A DNA stretch of 62,153 nt from Nocardia anocheti (GTDB lineage Bacteria; Actinomycetota; Actinomycetes; Mycobacteriales; Mycobacteriaceae): positions 1 to 62,153 of the forward strand of contig NZ_JAQQFV010000014.1 of NCBI RefSeq assembly GCF_029675105.1, in the 5' to 3' direction. Of the stretch, positions 1-11,957 are shown in pieces (within the stretch, counting starts at the first letter, position 1; each line of letters begins with the position of its first letter). The translations under genes and the position numbers were made by a program. Under the pieces are notes generated by a model that saw only the letters and a program-made list of their open reading frames with translations, did not search any database and was not told the origin of the DNA.

Positions 1-1
1 C

Positions 2-100
2 ATGCTCGTCCGCGCGGGCCAACGCAAACTCGTCGGCGGCCAAGAAGACCAACTCATCGACATCGCCCTCGAACTCCACCGCGAATCCACCACCACCTGA
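2..100 (+). CDS. 3' fragment of an unidentified gene
   Basis: The frame is open from the window edge to a TGA at 98-100 and encodes at least 32 residues, ending ELHRESTTT. An ATG falls at base 2, but nothing upstream is visible to support it as a start, so this is most likely the tail of a longer gene. No family is recognised. It converges on the SDR gene, with a hairpin in between. Confidence 0.5.
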   Translation: MLVRAGQRKLVGGQEDQLIDIALELHRESTTT

Positions 101-105
101 AAAAC

Positions 106-166
106 GATCACCACGCTCCTGGTGGCGGTGTCCTCTCGGGCGATGCCGCCACCAGAGCGTGTGATC
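106..166. terminator. Imperfect long hairpin between convergent genes
   Basis: The arms at 106-127 and 146-166 are complementary over about 20 pairs with two single-base bulges (left arm begins GATCACCACGCTC, right arm ends AGCGTGTGATC). No T tract follows on either strand. The position between two converging genes suggests a bidirectional terminator. Confidence 0.55.
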
Positions 167-179
167 AACCATCCAGCGA

Positions 180-932
180 CTAGCGGGCTTTCACGACGAG
201 GAAGTCCTCCCCGCCGACGTAGAAGGTCCGGCCGTCGGGTGCGGGTTCGGTGCCCGCACGAACGATCACCCGCGCGAACTCCTCGACCGTCGGCAGCGGC
301 CCGGCGGCGCGGCGCGCGGCGACACTGTCCGGATCGCGGCGCTCCAACAGACGGACGATGATCGTCCCGTCGATCATGTCCCCGGACACCACCGCGAACC
401 CCACCCCCCGCTCCCGGAATTCGGGAATCCGCGCCCGCAACGCATCCTCCCCGGCACGCTTGCTCACCGCGATCGGCGCGTACCCCGCAGGCACGTCCTC
501 CTGCTCGTGCACGAAATGCGCCTGATGACTCGTGACGAACACGACCCGCCCACCCACCGCCATGAGCGGCAACGCCGAAACCGCCAGGTGCACCTGCGCA
601 TCCCGGTTCAACCGCAGCGCGTACCCGGCATCGGCATCACGCTCCAGCCCACCCGAAGCGTTGAGCACCAGGATGTCCAGCCGCCCGAAGGTCTGCCGGA
701 TCTCGACGAGCATCGCCTCCACCGCCGCCGGGTCCGACACATCCGCGCCGAGCACCGACGCACTTCCTCCGGCCGCGACGATCGCGTCCACCACCGCCTG
801 CGCCCGCTTGCGCTTCTCGCGATAGTTCACCACCACGTGCGCGCCCGTCGCCGCGAACTGCGCCGCGGCCTCGGCACCGATCCCGCGAGAAGCCCCGGTC
901 ACCACCACGACCCGCCGGTCATCCTGTTCCAT
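180..932 (-). CDS. SDR family oxidoreductase, atypical active site
   Basis: This 250-residue Rossmann-fold protein has the cofactor motif TGASRGIG near residue 13 and an NASGG motif in place of the usual NNAG. The catalytic region reads YAPIAVSKRAGEDAL. The lysine is present, but the residue four before it is Ile rather than the classical Tyr, with a Tyr three residues further upstream. It may therefore use a different acid or be a non-classical SDR. The ATG at 932 is preceded by an AAGAGG ribosome site; the frame stays open upstream but only as a shadow of the divergent regulator. The substrate is unknown. The HxlR gene starts 33 bp away on the other strand and probably controls it. Confidence 0.85.
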   Translation of the reverse strand: MEQDDRRVVVVTGASRGIGAEAAAQFAATGAHVVVNYREKRKRAQAVVDAIVAAGGSASVLGADVSDPAAVEAMLVEIRQTFGRLDILVLNASGGLERDADAGYALRLNRDAQVHLAVSALPLMAVGGRVVFVTSHQAHFVHEQEDVPAGYAPIAVSKRAGEDALRARIPEFRERGVGFAVVSGDMIDGTIIVRLLERRDPDSVAARRAAGPLPTVEEFARVIVRAGTEPAPDGRTFYVGGEDFLVVKAR

Positions 933-965
933 CGATCGCCTCTTCCCACCGTCGTGTGCTTCTGA

Positions 966-1334
966 ATGAGAAGCGCAACAGCGGACGACGGTGGCCCGGC
1001 CGAGCCGTCGGCGAGGATTCTGGCCGCGATCGATCTGCTCGGGCAGCGGTGGATGCTGCGGGTGGTCTGGGAGTTGGAGCCGGGGCCGCTCGGGTTTCTG
1101 GATCTGCGCAGGCGGATGGGGAATTGTTCGTCGAGCATGTTGTCGGATCGGCTTCAGCAGTTGCAGGCGGCCGGGCTCACGCGCAAGGACGGGCCGCGGG
1201 GGGCCTATGAGCTCACCACCGAGGGTGCGCTGCTCGCCGAAGCGTTGCAGCCGCTGTGGGACTGGTCCGAGCAGCGGACCTCGACCGGGGACGGGAACGG
1301 GCGGATTCCCTGGCGTCCGGCCTCGCGCCCCTAG
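966..1334 (+). CDS. HxlR-family winged-helix transcriptional regulator
   Basis: This 122-residue protein has the HxlR core: a helix pair around ILAAIDLLGQRWMLRVVWEL, a recognition helix in SSMLSDRLQQLQAAGL, and a wing ending in the YELTTEG motif typical of the family. HxlR proteins often sense redox or electrophile stress through a Cys; Cys54 (GNCSSS) is the only candidate. Its ATG lies 33 bp from the start of the divergent SDR gene, the standard arrangement for a local repressor of a neighbouring oxidoreductase. No clear ribosome site is visible, so the start is moderately certain. Confidence 0.85.
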   Translation: MRSATADDGGPAEPSARILAAIDLLGQRWMLRVVWELEPGPLGFLDLRRRMGNCSSSMLSDRLQQLQAAGLTRKDGPRGAYELTTEGALLAEALQPLWDWSEQRTSTGDGNGRIPWRPASRP

Positions 1335-1402
1335 GACACCCCGAGTGCGGATCAGGGCTGACACCGGATGTGGCGGGGGCGGATTCGGGCTTTGCTGGAG
1401 TC

Positions 1403-1921
1403 ATGCGCAAGCTCACCGTCTCCCTGACCGCCACCACCGTCTATGCCGCGCTCGCGACGCTCGTGTTCTGCACCATGCTCGCCGAGACCGTGTTCCTGTA
1501 TCCGAACTACTTCCACGACATTCCGCGATCGTTGATCGTGGCCGACGAATTCACCTCGGCGGTGTCGGTGGGCAGCGTGATGCGGCCGCTCGGCGCCGTT
1601 CTGACGCTGACCGCGATCGTGGCGACCGCGGTGAGTGTGTGGGCGCGGACCGCCCGGGCCTGGACGGTGGCGTCGTTGGTGTCGCTGGTGTCGGGGCTGT
1701 TCCTGTTGTCGGCGCTGTTCCTGTGGGAGCGCTGGACGATCCTGTTCGACGAGCGCGACCAGCACACCGTGGAAGAACTGCGCCGAACCGTCCAGGAGAT
1801 CGAGGTCGCGCACTCGGTGCGCATCGTCCTCGGCGCGCTCACCGCGGTGTTCGCCGTGGTCGCGGCGGTGCGGACCTACCGCGCCCGGCTGCTGCGCGGT
1901 CTCGAACCGGCCCGCGGGTGA
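1403..1921 (+). CDS. Small integral membrane protein, function unknown
   Basis: This 172-residue protein has four predicted membrane helices (roughly residues 8-30, 60-80, 87-107 and 143-160). A polar, acidic loop between helices 3 and 4 (FDERDQHTVEELRR) is probably extramembrane. The ATG at 1403 begins MRKLTVSL. A GGAG lies only 2 nt before it, so the start or its translation signal is not ideal. It converges on the MFS gene 4 bp downstream. No family is assigned. Confidence 0.7.
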   Translation: MRKLTVSLTATTVYAALATLVFCTMLAETVFLYPNYFHDIPRSLIVADEFTSAVSVGSVMRPLGAVLTLTAIVATAVSVWARTARAWTVASLVSLVSGLFLLSALFLWERWTILFDERDQHTVEELRRTVQEIEVAHSVRIVLGALTAVFAVVAAVRTYRARLLRGLEPARG

Positions 1922-1925
1922 CCGC

Positions 1926-4331
1926 TCAGCGGCGGTGCACCGATTCCTCGCTGTCGTAGCCGAGGGTGACGTCGTGGGTGATCTCGCCGCGGGTGACCGA
2001 CACCTGACTGGCGGTCGGCGGGTAACCGCGGGCGACGACGGTGTACTCGCCCTCGGGCAGGTCCGGCACCAGGTAGCGGCCCTTCTCGTCGGTACGGGTG
2101 GTGGCGGCCTGGTCGCCCCCGGCGTCGAGCACGGTGATCTGCACATCGGCGACGGGCCGGTCACCGTCGACCCAGGCCGAGCCGACCAGGATGGCCATCG
2201 GCTCGAGATCGATGTCGTGGTGCAGGGATCCGGTGTCGGGCACGGTCAACGCGACCGCCGCCGGACGCATGTGATCGGCCACCGCGACCAGGGTGTAGGT
2301 CCCGCTGACCACATCGCGGCACACATACACCCCGTCCTCCCCGGTGATGGCCGCCCCGACGACATCGCCCTCGGCGTCGGTGAGCGTGATCGTCGCCCCG
2401 AACAGCGGCTCACCCCGACGCGCCGACCGCACGACCCCGGTCAGCTCGCCCGCCCCGATGAGCATGAGGTCCACGTGCTGGGCGCGCTCCCCCATCGACA
2501 CGCTCACCGCCTCGGGCTGATGCCCCGGCGCCGCCGCGATGAGCACATAGTTGCCCGGCTCCGGCGCCTCGATGACATAGGCGCCGTCGGCATCGCCACT
2601 GCCGCGTGCCACCTGCCGTCCGTGCTGGTCGATCAGGGTGAGGATCGCCGCCGAGACCGGACGCGCGTCGTCGCGGCGCAGCAGCCCCGCAATCACCCGA
2701 CCGGTGGCGGCGGGCCGCAACTGGCCCGCCATCTCCTGGGCGTCGTGCAGGCTCACATCGCGCAGCAGGGTGGCCTCGGCGTCCTCGGGCACCGGATCCT
2801 CGCGCAGCGGAATCTCTTTCATGAACACCAGCACCAGGCACGCCACCACGGCCAGGTCGGCGGCGAGGAAGAACACGCTGTGCATGGCGTCGGTGAACCC
2901 GGTGAGGATCGGGACGCGCAATGCGTCGGGCAGCGCGGCGATACCGCTGGTGTTGCTCTGCAGGGCGGCGAGCTGTCCGGCGTCGAAACCGGCGGGCAGT
3001 TCGCCGCCGAAGGCGCCGAGGATGGAGCCGGGCAGCCGGTCGAACAGGACGGTCAGGAACACCGCGACACCGAGGGTGCCGCCGAGCTGGCGGAAGAAGG
3101 TCGCCGCCGCCGTCGACACGCCCATCTCGGTGCGCCCCACCGCGTTCTGCGCCGCGATCACCAGCGTCTGCATGCAGCCGCCGAGGCCGAAACCCATGAT
3201 GGTGCTGTAGGCCAGCGGCTGCCACAGCGGCCCGTCGAAGTCGACCCGGGCGAACAGCGCGCAGCCGATGGCCAGGATCAACGCGCCCAGCACCGGCAGC
3301 ACCTTGTAGCGCCCGGTCGCCTTGGTGATCAGGCCCGACAGCTGCGAACCCACCATGATGCCCAGCACCAGCGGCAGCATCAGCAGGCCCGCCTCGGTCG
3401 GCGAGAAGCCGCGCACGACCTGCAGATACTGCGGCACCATGGTGATCGCGCCGAACATCGCCACGCCCACCAGGAATCCGCCGAGGATGGCGATGCTGAA
3501 CGTGGAGCTGCGGAACAGCCGCAGCGGGATCAGCGCCGCGTCCTTCATCACGTACTCCACCAGCAGGAACAGCACCAGTCCGACCGCGCAGATCCCGTAG
3601 CAGAGCAGCGATTTCTGTGAGGTCCAGCCCCACATGCGCCCCTGCTCGGCCACGATCAGCAATGGCACCACCCCCACCACCAGGGTCAGGGCGCCGAACC
3701 AGTCGATCCGGCTGGGTCTGCGCACGTGCGCGACGTTGAGCACCCGGGCCACGACCAGGAACGCGATCACGCCCACCGGCACGTTCACCAGGAACACCCA
3801 GCGCCAGCCCTCGATCCCCCCGAGGCTCTCGTAGCCGGACAGGAACCCACCCACCACCGGCCCGAGCACGGTCGCGATGCCGAACACCATGAGGAAATAG
3901 CCCTGGTAGCGGACTCTTTCGCGCGCGGGCACGATATCGCCGACGATGGTGAACGCCAACGACATCAACCCGCCCGCGCCGATCCCCTGCACCGCCCGGC
4001 ACCCGGCCAGCTGGTACATCGTCGTGGCGAAGCAGCAGGCCGCCGAACCGATCACGAACACCGCGATCGCGATCAGATAGAACGGTTTGCGCCCGTAGAT
4101 ATCGGCGAGCTTGCCGTAGAGCGGGGTGGTGACGGTGGCGGTGATGAGATACGCCGTTGTCGCCCACGCCTGTTCGTCGAACCCGTCGAGACTGTTCGCG
4201 ATCCGCACGATCGCGACGCTGACGATGTTCTGGTCGAGCGCGGCGAGGAACACCCCCAGTAGCAGGCCCGACAGGATGGTGAGTGTCTGGCGGTGCGTGA
4301 GGCGTGGTTCGGCAACGACGGTATCGGTCAT
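1926..4331 (-). CDS. MFS drug transporter (DHA2 type) with three C-terminal carboxypeptidase-regulatory-like domains
   Basis: Of 801 residues, about 1-520 form a 14-helix DHA2-type major facilitator with the proton-pump motifs LDQNIVSVA and GKLADIYGRKP (motif A). The last 250 residues are an unusual tail of three beta-sandwich repeats at about 545-625, 627-707 and 712-790. Each has the pattern G.V....G.P..GA.ITL.D..G...A...T...G.Y....L..G.YTLVA, which is typical of carboxypeptidase-regulatory or prealbumin-like folds. The core pump should export hydrophobic cations or antibiotics; the tail could bind a cell-wall or cytoplasmic partner. ATG 4331 (MTDTVVAE) is preferred over in-frame ATG 4376, although neither has a strong ribosome site. 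Confidence 0.87.
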   Translation of the reverse strand: MTDTVVAEPRLTHRQTLTILSGLLLGVFLAALDQNIVSVAIVRIANSLDGFDEQAWATTAYLITATVTTPLYGKLADIYGRKPFYLIAIAVFVIGSAACCFATTMYQLAGCRAVQGIGAGGLMSLAFTIVGDIVPARERVRYQGYFLMVFGIATVLGPVVGGFLSGYESLGGIEGWRWVFLVNVPVGVIAFLVVARVLNVAHVRRPSRIDWFGALTLVVGVVPLLIVAEQGRMWGWTSQKSLLCYGICAVGLVLFLLVEYVMKDAALIPLRLFRSSTFSIAILGGFLVGVAMFGAITMVPQYLQVVRGFSPTEAGLLMLPLVLGIMVGSQLSGLITKATGRYKVLPVLGALILAIGCALFARVDFDGPLWQPLAYSTIMGFGLGGCMQTLVIAAQNAVGRTEMGVSTAAATFFRQLGGTLGVAVFLTVLFDRLPGSILGAFGGELPAGFDAGQLAALQSNTSGIAALPDALRVPILTGFTDAMHSVFFLAADLAVVACLVLVFMKEIPLREDPVPEDAEATLLRDVSLHDAQEMAGQLRPAATGRVIAGLLRRDDARPVSAAILTLIDQHGRQVARGSGDADGAYVIEAPEPGNYVLIAAAPGHQPEAVSVSMGERAQHVDLMLIGAGELTGVVRSARRGEPLFGATITLTDAEGDVVGAAITGEDGVYVCRDVVSGTYTLVAVADHMRPAAVALTVPDTGSLHHDIDLEPMAILVGSAWVDGDRPVADVQITVLDAGGDQAATTRTDEKGRYLVPDLPEGEYTVVARGYPPTASQVSVTRGEITHDVTLGYDSEESVHRR

Positions 4332-4568
4332 GGAGAAGCCCTGGTTCTGATCGGCTGGCAGGTGGGGGTCGATCATTCGGCCCACACGAGGGCCGACAAC
4401 CCCGCCGCGAGGAAAACATCGCGCCGTGGGTGGAACTCTTCATGCACTGGTGCGCCGAGCTTACCCACGCCGCGTCCGGGGCCGACACGGAGGGATCAAG
4501 TGACCGCCGATTTCACCCCGGATCGGCCGTTGCCGACGAGCGGGTCGGACCTTTGGGCGAGGGCTCGT

Positions 4569-5450
4569 TCAGTACCCGGCGGCGGGTGCCGTGAGGTCCG
4601 GTGCCGGTGCGGCGGTCAGCCGATCGGCCAAGGCGCACAGCGTTTCCGAGCAGCCCGCGTCGATACGCAGCGTGGCCAGCTCGTCGCCCCGGGTGCGGCC
4701 ACGGTTGACGATCACCACCGGTGTGCCGTTCTTCGCGGCCCGGCGCACGAACCGCAGGCCCGACATCACCGTCAGCGAGGAACCCGCGACCAGCAGCGCC
4801 TGCGCGCCGTCGACGAGATCGAAGGCGGCGGCGACCCTCTCGGGCGGCACGGTCTCGCCGAAGTAGACGATGTCGGGTTTGAGCATGCCGCCGCAGGCCG
4901 CGCAGTCGAGCATGCGGAACGACGCGGTGTCGGCCACCACCGCGTCGGCGTCGGGCGCGACCTCGATCCCGGTCGCCGTGCGGTCTTCGGCGAAGCCGGG
5001 ATTGGCGGCTTCGAGGCGGTGCGCCAGCGTCATCCGGGAGATCAGGGCGCCGCAGCGCAGGCAGCACACCCGGGCGTAGGTGCCGTGCAGGTCGATCACC
5101 CGCCGCGCCCCCGCCTTGGTGTGCAGCAGATCCACGTTCTGCGTGATCACTCCGGCGACCACACCGGCCCGTTCCAGGCGCGCGAGGGCTCGGTGTCCGG
5201 GGTTGGGGCGGGCGGCGTCCATGCGGCGCCAGCCGAGGTGGTTGCGGGCCCAGTACCGCTGCCGGAACTCGGGGTCGCCGACGAACTGCTGATAGGTCAT
5301 CGGGGTCCGCGGCGGCGAGTCGGGCCCGCGGTAATCCGGGATGCCGCTATCGGTGCTCAGGCCCGCACCGGTGACCACCGCGAGGCTGCGCCCGGCCAGC
5401 AGGTCGCTCGCGCGGCGCAGCGCGGTGTCGTCCGGGGTGGAGTCCGCCAT
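4569..5450 (-). CDS. Sir2-family NAD-dependent protein deacylase (sirtuin)
   Basis: This 293-residue sirtuin has the NAD motif GAGLSTDSGIPDYRG near residue 28, the QNVD motif, the catalytic His in DLHG, and two zinc Cys pairs (CCLRC and CAAC). The latter are separated by a long insert. Sirtuins remove acyl groups from lysine using NAD and release nicotinamide. Length and motifs fit the bacterial class II/III type. The ATG at 5450 has no ribosome site but lies 6 nt from a TAGAGT box, so a leaderless mRNA is likely. It is divergent from the 5572 gene. Confidence 0.93.
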   Translation of the reverse strand: MADSTPDDTALRRASDLLAGRSLAVVTGAGLSTDSGIPDYRGPDSPPRTPMTYQQFVGDPEFRQRYWARNHLGWRRMDAARPNPGHRALARLERAGVVAGVITQNVDLLHTKAGARRVIDLHGTYARVCCLRCGALISRMTLAHRLEAANPGFAEDRTATGIEVAPDADAVVADTASFRMLDCAACGGMLKPDIVYFGETVPPERVAAAFDLVDGAQALLVAGSSLTVMSGLRFVRRAAKNGTPVVIVNRGRTRGDELATLRIDAGCSETLCALADRLTAAPAPDLTAPAAGY

Positions 5451-5456
5451 GGATCC

Positions 5457-5462
5457 ACTCTA
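5457..5462 (-). promoter_or_regulatory. -10 box TAGAGT of the sirtuin gene
   Basis: TAGAGT on the minus strand lies 6 nt before the sirtuin ATG, which predicts that transcription starts at or next to the start codon. Confidence 0.5.
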
Positions 5463-5571
5463 CGAGCGCTCCGCGGCGCCGTCCGAACACGCCGGGGCGG
5501 AGTTGCGCGGCGGTGAGCCGCGGCGACATGATGACTCGTCCGCGCGCAGATCGACCGTCAGGGGAAAACCC

Positions 5572-6021
5572 GTGTCCGACAACGACGAACACGGCCGCGG
5601 CGCGCTCAACGCCGCCGTCGACGCGACCATCGTCGCCGTGCGCCGGATGTTCTACGTCCTGGGCACCGACATCGATCGCACCGAGGGGCCGATCGAGTTC
5701 ACCTTCCACGACGGGTCCACGCTGCTGCTCGACGCCGGGCTCGACGGTGAGGAACTGCGGATCGGGGTGGCGCCGTGGCGGGACCCGTTCGAGCCGCTGG
5801 TCGATCCCGTGAATATCGAGTACGTGGCCGCCTCGGGCAAGTACACCGCCTTCGATGTCACCGGTGAGGAGCCGTATATCGCGCTCACCGGCGCCCGGAT
5901 CGAGGCGGTGTCGGTGGTCTCGCTCGCCGACGGCCGTCCCCGGGCCGCCACGCTCTACCTCACCGAGGGCATGGTGAAGGTCGAGACCGTCGCCGACGAA
6001 CTGCTGGTCACCCTCGCCTGA
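5572..6021 (+). CDS. Conserved-looking hypothetical protein
   Basis: This 149-residue acidic protein has no membrane segment or signal peptide. The GTG at 5572 (VSDNDEHGRG) follows GGGGAAAA at suitable distance. It reads as alternating beta strands (IEFTFHDGSTLLLDAG, ELRIGVAPW, IEAVSVVSLADG, AATLYLTEGMVKVE), suggesting a compact beta-rich cytoplasmic fold. No catalytic motif or family is recognised. It stands alone, divergent from the sirtuin. Confidence 0.72.
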   Translation: MSDNDEHGRGALNAAVDATIVAVRRMFYVLGTDIDRTEGPIEFTFHDGSTLLLDAGLDGEELRIGVAPWRDPFEPLVDPVNIEYVAASGKYTAFDVTGEEPYIALTGARIEAVSVVSLADGRPRAATLYLTEGMVKVETVADELLVTLA

Positions 6022-6125
6022 GCGACGCGGGGGAATCGCCACCGCACGGGTGGATTCGCGCGCGACGGGCCCGCTCGAGGCAGCATGGCAGCGACGGGCC
6101 GGTGTGGGATGGGAAGGTGGCGCGG

Positions 6126-6461
6126 GTGGAGCAGGTCAGGTGGCGGGCGGGTTGGGGTGTCGGGCTCGGGGTGTTCGTGGCGGTGTTCGTGCTGGTCCCG
6201 GCGACCTTCGCGGTGCAGGACGCCTGGCAGGTCCCGGTGCCGCGCCCGGTCGCCTTCGCCGAACTCGAACCGATCGCCACCTCGTTCTGGCTCAGCTGGG
6301 CGGCCACGCTGGCGGTGCTGCTCGTCCCGGCGGTGGTGCTGGCCCTGCTACCACCCGCGCGCCTGCTCGCGCTGGGCTATCTGCTCGCCACCACCGCGGT
6401 CGGCACCGTGCTGTGCGCGACCACGGTGGGGCTGGCCTTCAGCGGCCTCGATCCGGTGTGA
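6126..6461 (+). CDS. Small membrane protein, function unknown
   Basis: This protein of about 111 residues has helices at about 8-32, 55-80 and 85-108. The start is uncertain: GTG 6126 has GGAAGG about 8 nt upstream, while GTG 6102 is in frame without a ribosome site. The 3' end overlaps the convergent thioesterase gene by 23 bp. No family is recognised. Confidence 0.6.
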   Translation: MEQVRWRAGWGVGLGVFVAVFVLVPATFAVQDAWQVPVPRPVAFAELEPIATSFWLSWAATLAVLLVPAVVLALLPPARLLALGYLLATTAVGTVLCATTVGLAFSGLDPV

Positions 6462-7308
6462 CCGGCTGCCCGGCGGCCAGGATCGTGTCGGCCAGGTCGT
6501 CGATCACCGCGCCGCGGATCTGACGGTGCTCGTTGGCCAGCGCGGTGGTGGTGCAGATCCCGAAGGCGCCCTGCTCGTCGTAGAGCACCGCGGCACCGGC
6601 CGCGATCCCCTCGTCGCTGAGATGGCTCTCCGCCTCGATCCCCATGTCGACCCCGATCGGCATGCGCGAGAACGTGATCGAGACATCGGTGTTGATGAAG
6701 CCGATGCCCTCGGTGCCCCAGTTGGTGACCAGGCTGGTCTGCTCGCCGGTCATGGCGGCGAAGCAGAACGGCGAGGCCGGTTCACCGTCGACGACGGGGA
6801 TATTGCGCACCCACTTGCGTTTACGGGTGTCGTTCTGGTGCTCGGTCATCTTCGGTGACCAGCCCTCGGCGTGACCGTCGCTGCCGAACAGGTGCATGGC
6901 CTCGTCGATCTGGGCCAGCGCGCTGGGCGGGGGCAGCGGCCGATCACGCTCGGGCCGCCACACCTCGCCGGGCGGCTGGGTGGAGCGTTGCAGCAACAGC
7001 GCGCTGCCCCGCGCCACCACCGCGTCCTCGGCGCGCAGCTCGAGTGCGACCGCGCGCACCCGCTTGCCGTCGCGGATGACCTCGCTGTGGACGGTGAGCG
7101 GCAGCGCGGGCACCGCCCGGTGCAGGTCGACGGTCAGGCGCGCGGGCACGAAGCCGCCGGTGCGATAGCGCGCCTCGACCTCGCGCGCCATCAACCCGCA
7201 CACCGGCGGCCCGGACAGGGTGCTCGGTGCCCACAGGCTCATCGAGAACGGAGTCGGCCGGAACACGCCGTCCACGTGCGTGAAGTACGCCGGAGAGGTA
7301 TCCCTCAT
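6439..7308 (-). CDS. Acyl-CoA thioesterase, TesB-like double hot-dog fold
   Basis: This 289-residue protein has two hot-dog halves. The N-terminal half begins YFTHVDGVFRPTPFSMSLWAP and the C-terminal half contains NTDVSITFSRMPIG and CTTTALANEHRQIRG. Proteins of this family hydrolyse acyl-CoA or carry related acyl-CoA activities; the actual substrate is not visible. ATG 7308 is preferred because AAAGGG lies 5 nt upstream; a GTG two codons earlier (7314) is possible. It is a single gene downstream of cobN on the same strand, with 61 bp between. Confidence 0.8.
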   Translation of the reverse strand: MRDTSPAYFTHVDGVFRPTPFSMSLWAPSTLSGPPVCGLMAREVEARYRTGGFVPARLTVDLHRAVPALPLTVHSEVIRDGKRVRAVALELRAEDAVVARGSALLLQRSTQPPGEVWRPERDRPLPPPSALAQIDEAMHLFGSDGHAEGWSPKMTEHQNDTRKRKWVRNIPVVDGEPASPFCFAAMTGEQTSLVTNWGTEGIGFINTDVSITFSRMPIGVDMGIEAESHLSDEGIAAGAAVLYDEQGAFGICTTTALANEHRQIRGAVIDDLADTILAAGQPVTPDRGR

Positions 7309-7369
7309 CGCCACCCTTTCTTACGCCGTAATACGCCCACACTAGAACGCATTCCAGTCCGGCGGCAAG

Positions 7370-11134
<3,765 letters not shown>

Positions 11135-11164
11135 AGGGTGAGACCTTCCTCGGGTGACGCGCCC

Positions 11165-11300
11165 AACGGGTTGTCAGTCGTGTGCTCGCCGGAGAGGGTC
11201 TGGCTGTTCACAGTGGCGCGACCGCACCGGATTTCCACCGGTTTCCTCGACGCCCGCCGAGCATGACGATGGTAACGGCCCCACCCCCGCCACAACTTTC
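11165..11300 (-). promoter_or_regulatory. Cobalamin (B12) riboswitch upstream of cobN
   Basis: The minus strand carries the conserved core of an AdoCbl riboswitch. GAAACCGGTGGAAATCCGG is followed by the B12 box GCGGTCGCGCCACTGTGA (about 11208-11246). The outer arm GTTGT (11292-11296) pairs with ACAAC (about 11170-11174) to close the element. It ends roughly 30 nt before the cobN ribosome site, which suits translational control by sequestration. Boundaries are approximate. Confidence 0.92.
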
Positions 11301-11342
11301 CAGCCCGCGTCCCATTCCTGGACAGCCGATCACCACGCTCGA

Positions 11343-11831
11343 TCAAGGCGTCGGGCGCGCGGTGGTGTCCCCGGCGGCGACGGCTTCGGCGACTTCGTCG
11401 AGGGCACGGCGGATCATGGTGCCGTAGGGGTCGTCGGCGAGGGCGTCGACGCGCGCGCGGGCGGCGTCGAGATGGCGGGTAGCGGCGGGGAAGGCGCCGA
11501 GGCGGCGGAGGTTGTCGGCGAGGTTGAGGTGCAGGGACGGGTAGAACCCGGCGACCCGCAGGTCCGCGTAGTAGGCGGTGAGCCGGTCGTCGGTCAGGGC
11601 GTCGGCGGCGTCGAGGGCGCGCACGTCCCAGGCGAGCGCTTCGGCCGGGTGCTCGTAGAGGTCGGCCAGGTAGTGGGCCAGGGTGCAGCGGTGCAGGGGA
11701 TCGCCGGACGGGCCGATCTCGGACCACAGGGCGATCAGGGTGGTGCGGGCGGAATCGGTGTCGCCCGAACAGGATTCGGTGACGGCCTCGGTGATGCGGG
11801 TCATCATGGGGTCGGTGGTCGCGGTGCTCAT
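11343..11831 (-). CDS. TPR-like helical hypothetical protein
   Basis: This 162-residue, almost entirely helical protein has repeating units that resemble tetratricopeptide helices (HRCTLAHYLADLYEHPAEAL, LHLNLADNLRRLGAFPAATR, HLDAARARVDALADD). ATG 11831 has AGGAAA upstream. TPR-like folds usually mediate protein contacts; the partner is unknown. It lies 126 bp downstream of the MerR-clamp gene on the same strand, so the two may be co-transcribed, and just upstream of the cobN leader. Confidence 0.72.
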   Translation of the reverse strand: MSTATTDPMMTRITEAVTESCSGDTDSARTTLIALWSEIGPSGDPLHRCTLAHYLADLYEHPAEALAWDVRALDAADALTDDRLTAYYADLRVAGFYPSLHLNLADNLRRLGAFPAATRHLDAARARVDALADDPYGTMIRRALDEVAEAVAAGDTTARPTP

Positions 11832-11957
11832 GAGGGTTTCCTTTCGGTGGTGCGGGGGAAGTTCAGGACGACGAGAGGGGGCTGGTCGACACCGGCCGCA
11901 TGCCGGACCCGGCGCGGGCGCACCGGAGCGCCGACAGCGGATCGGCGGGCGACGCGG

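Noticed and set aside
4511..5516. Plus-strand ORF with GGAGGG before a GTG, opposite the sirtuin
   Set aside because: It has a tempting ribosome site, but the product is Arg/Gly-rich without motifs and lies antisense to a clear Sir2 gene.
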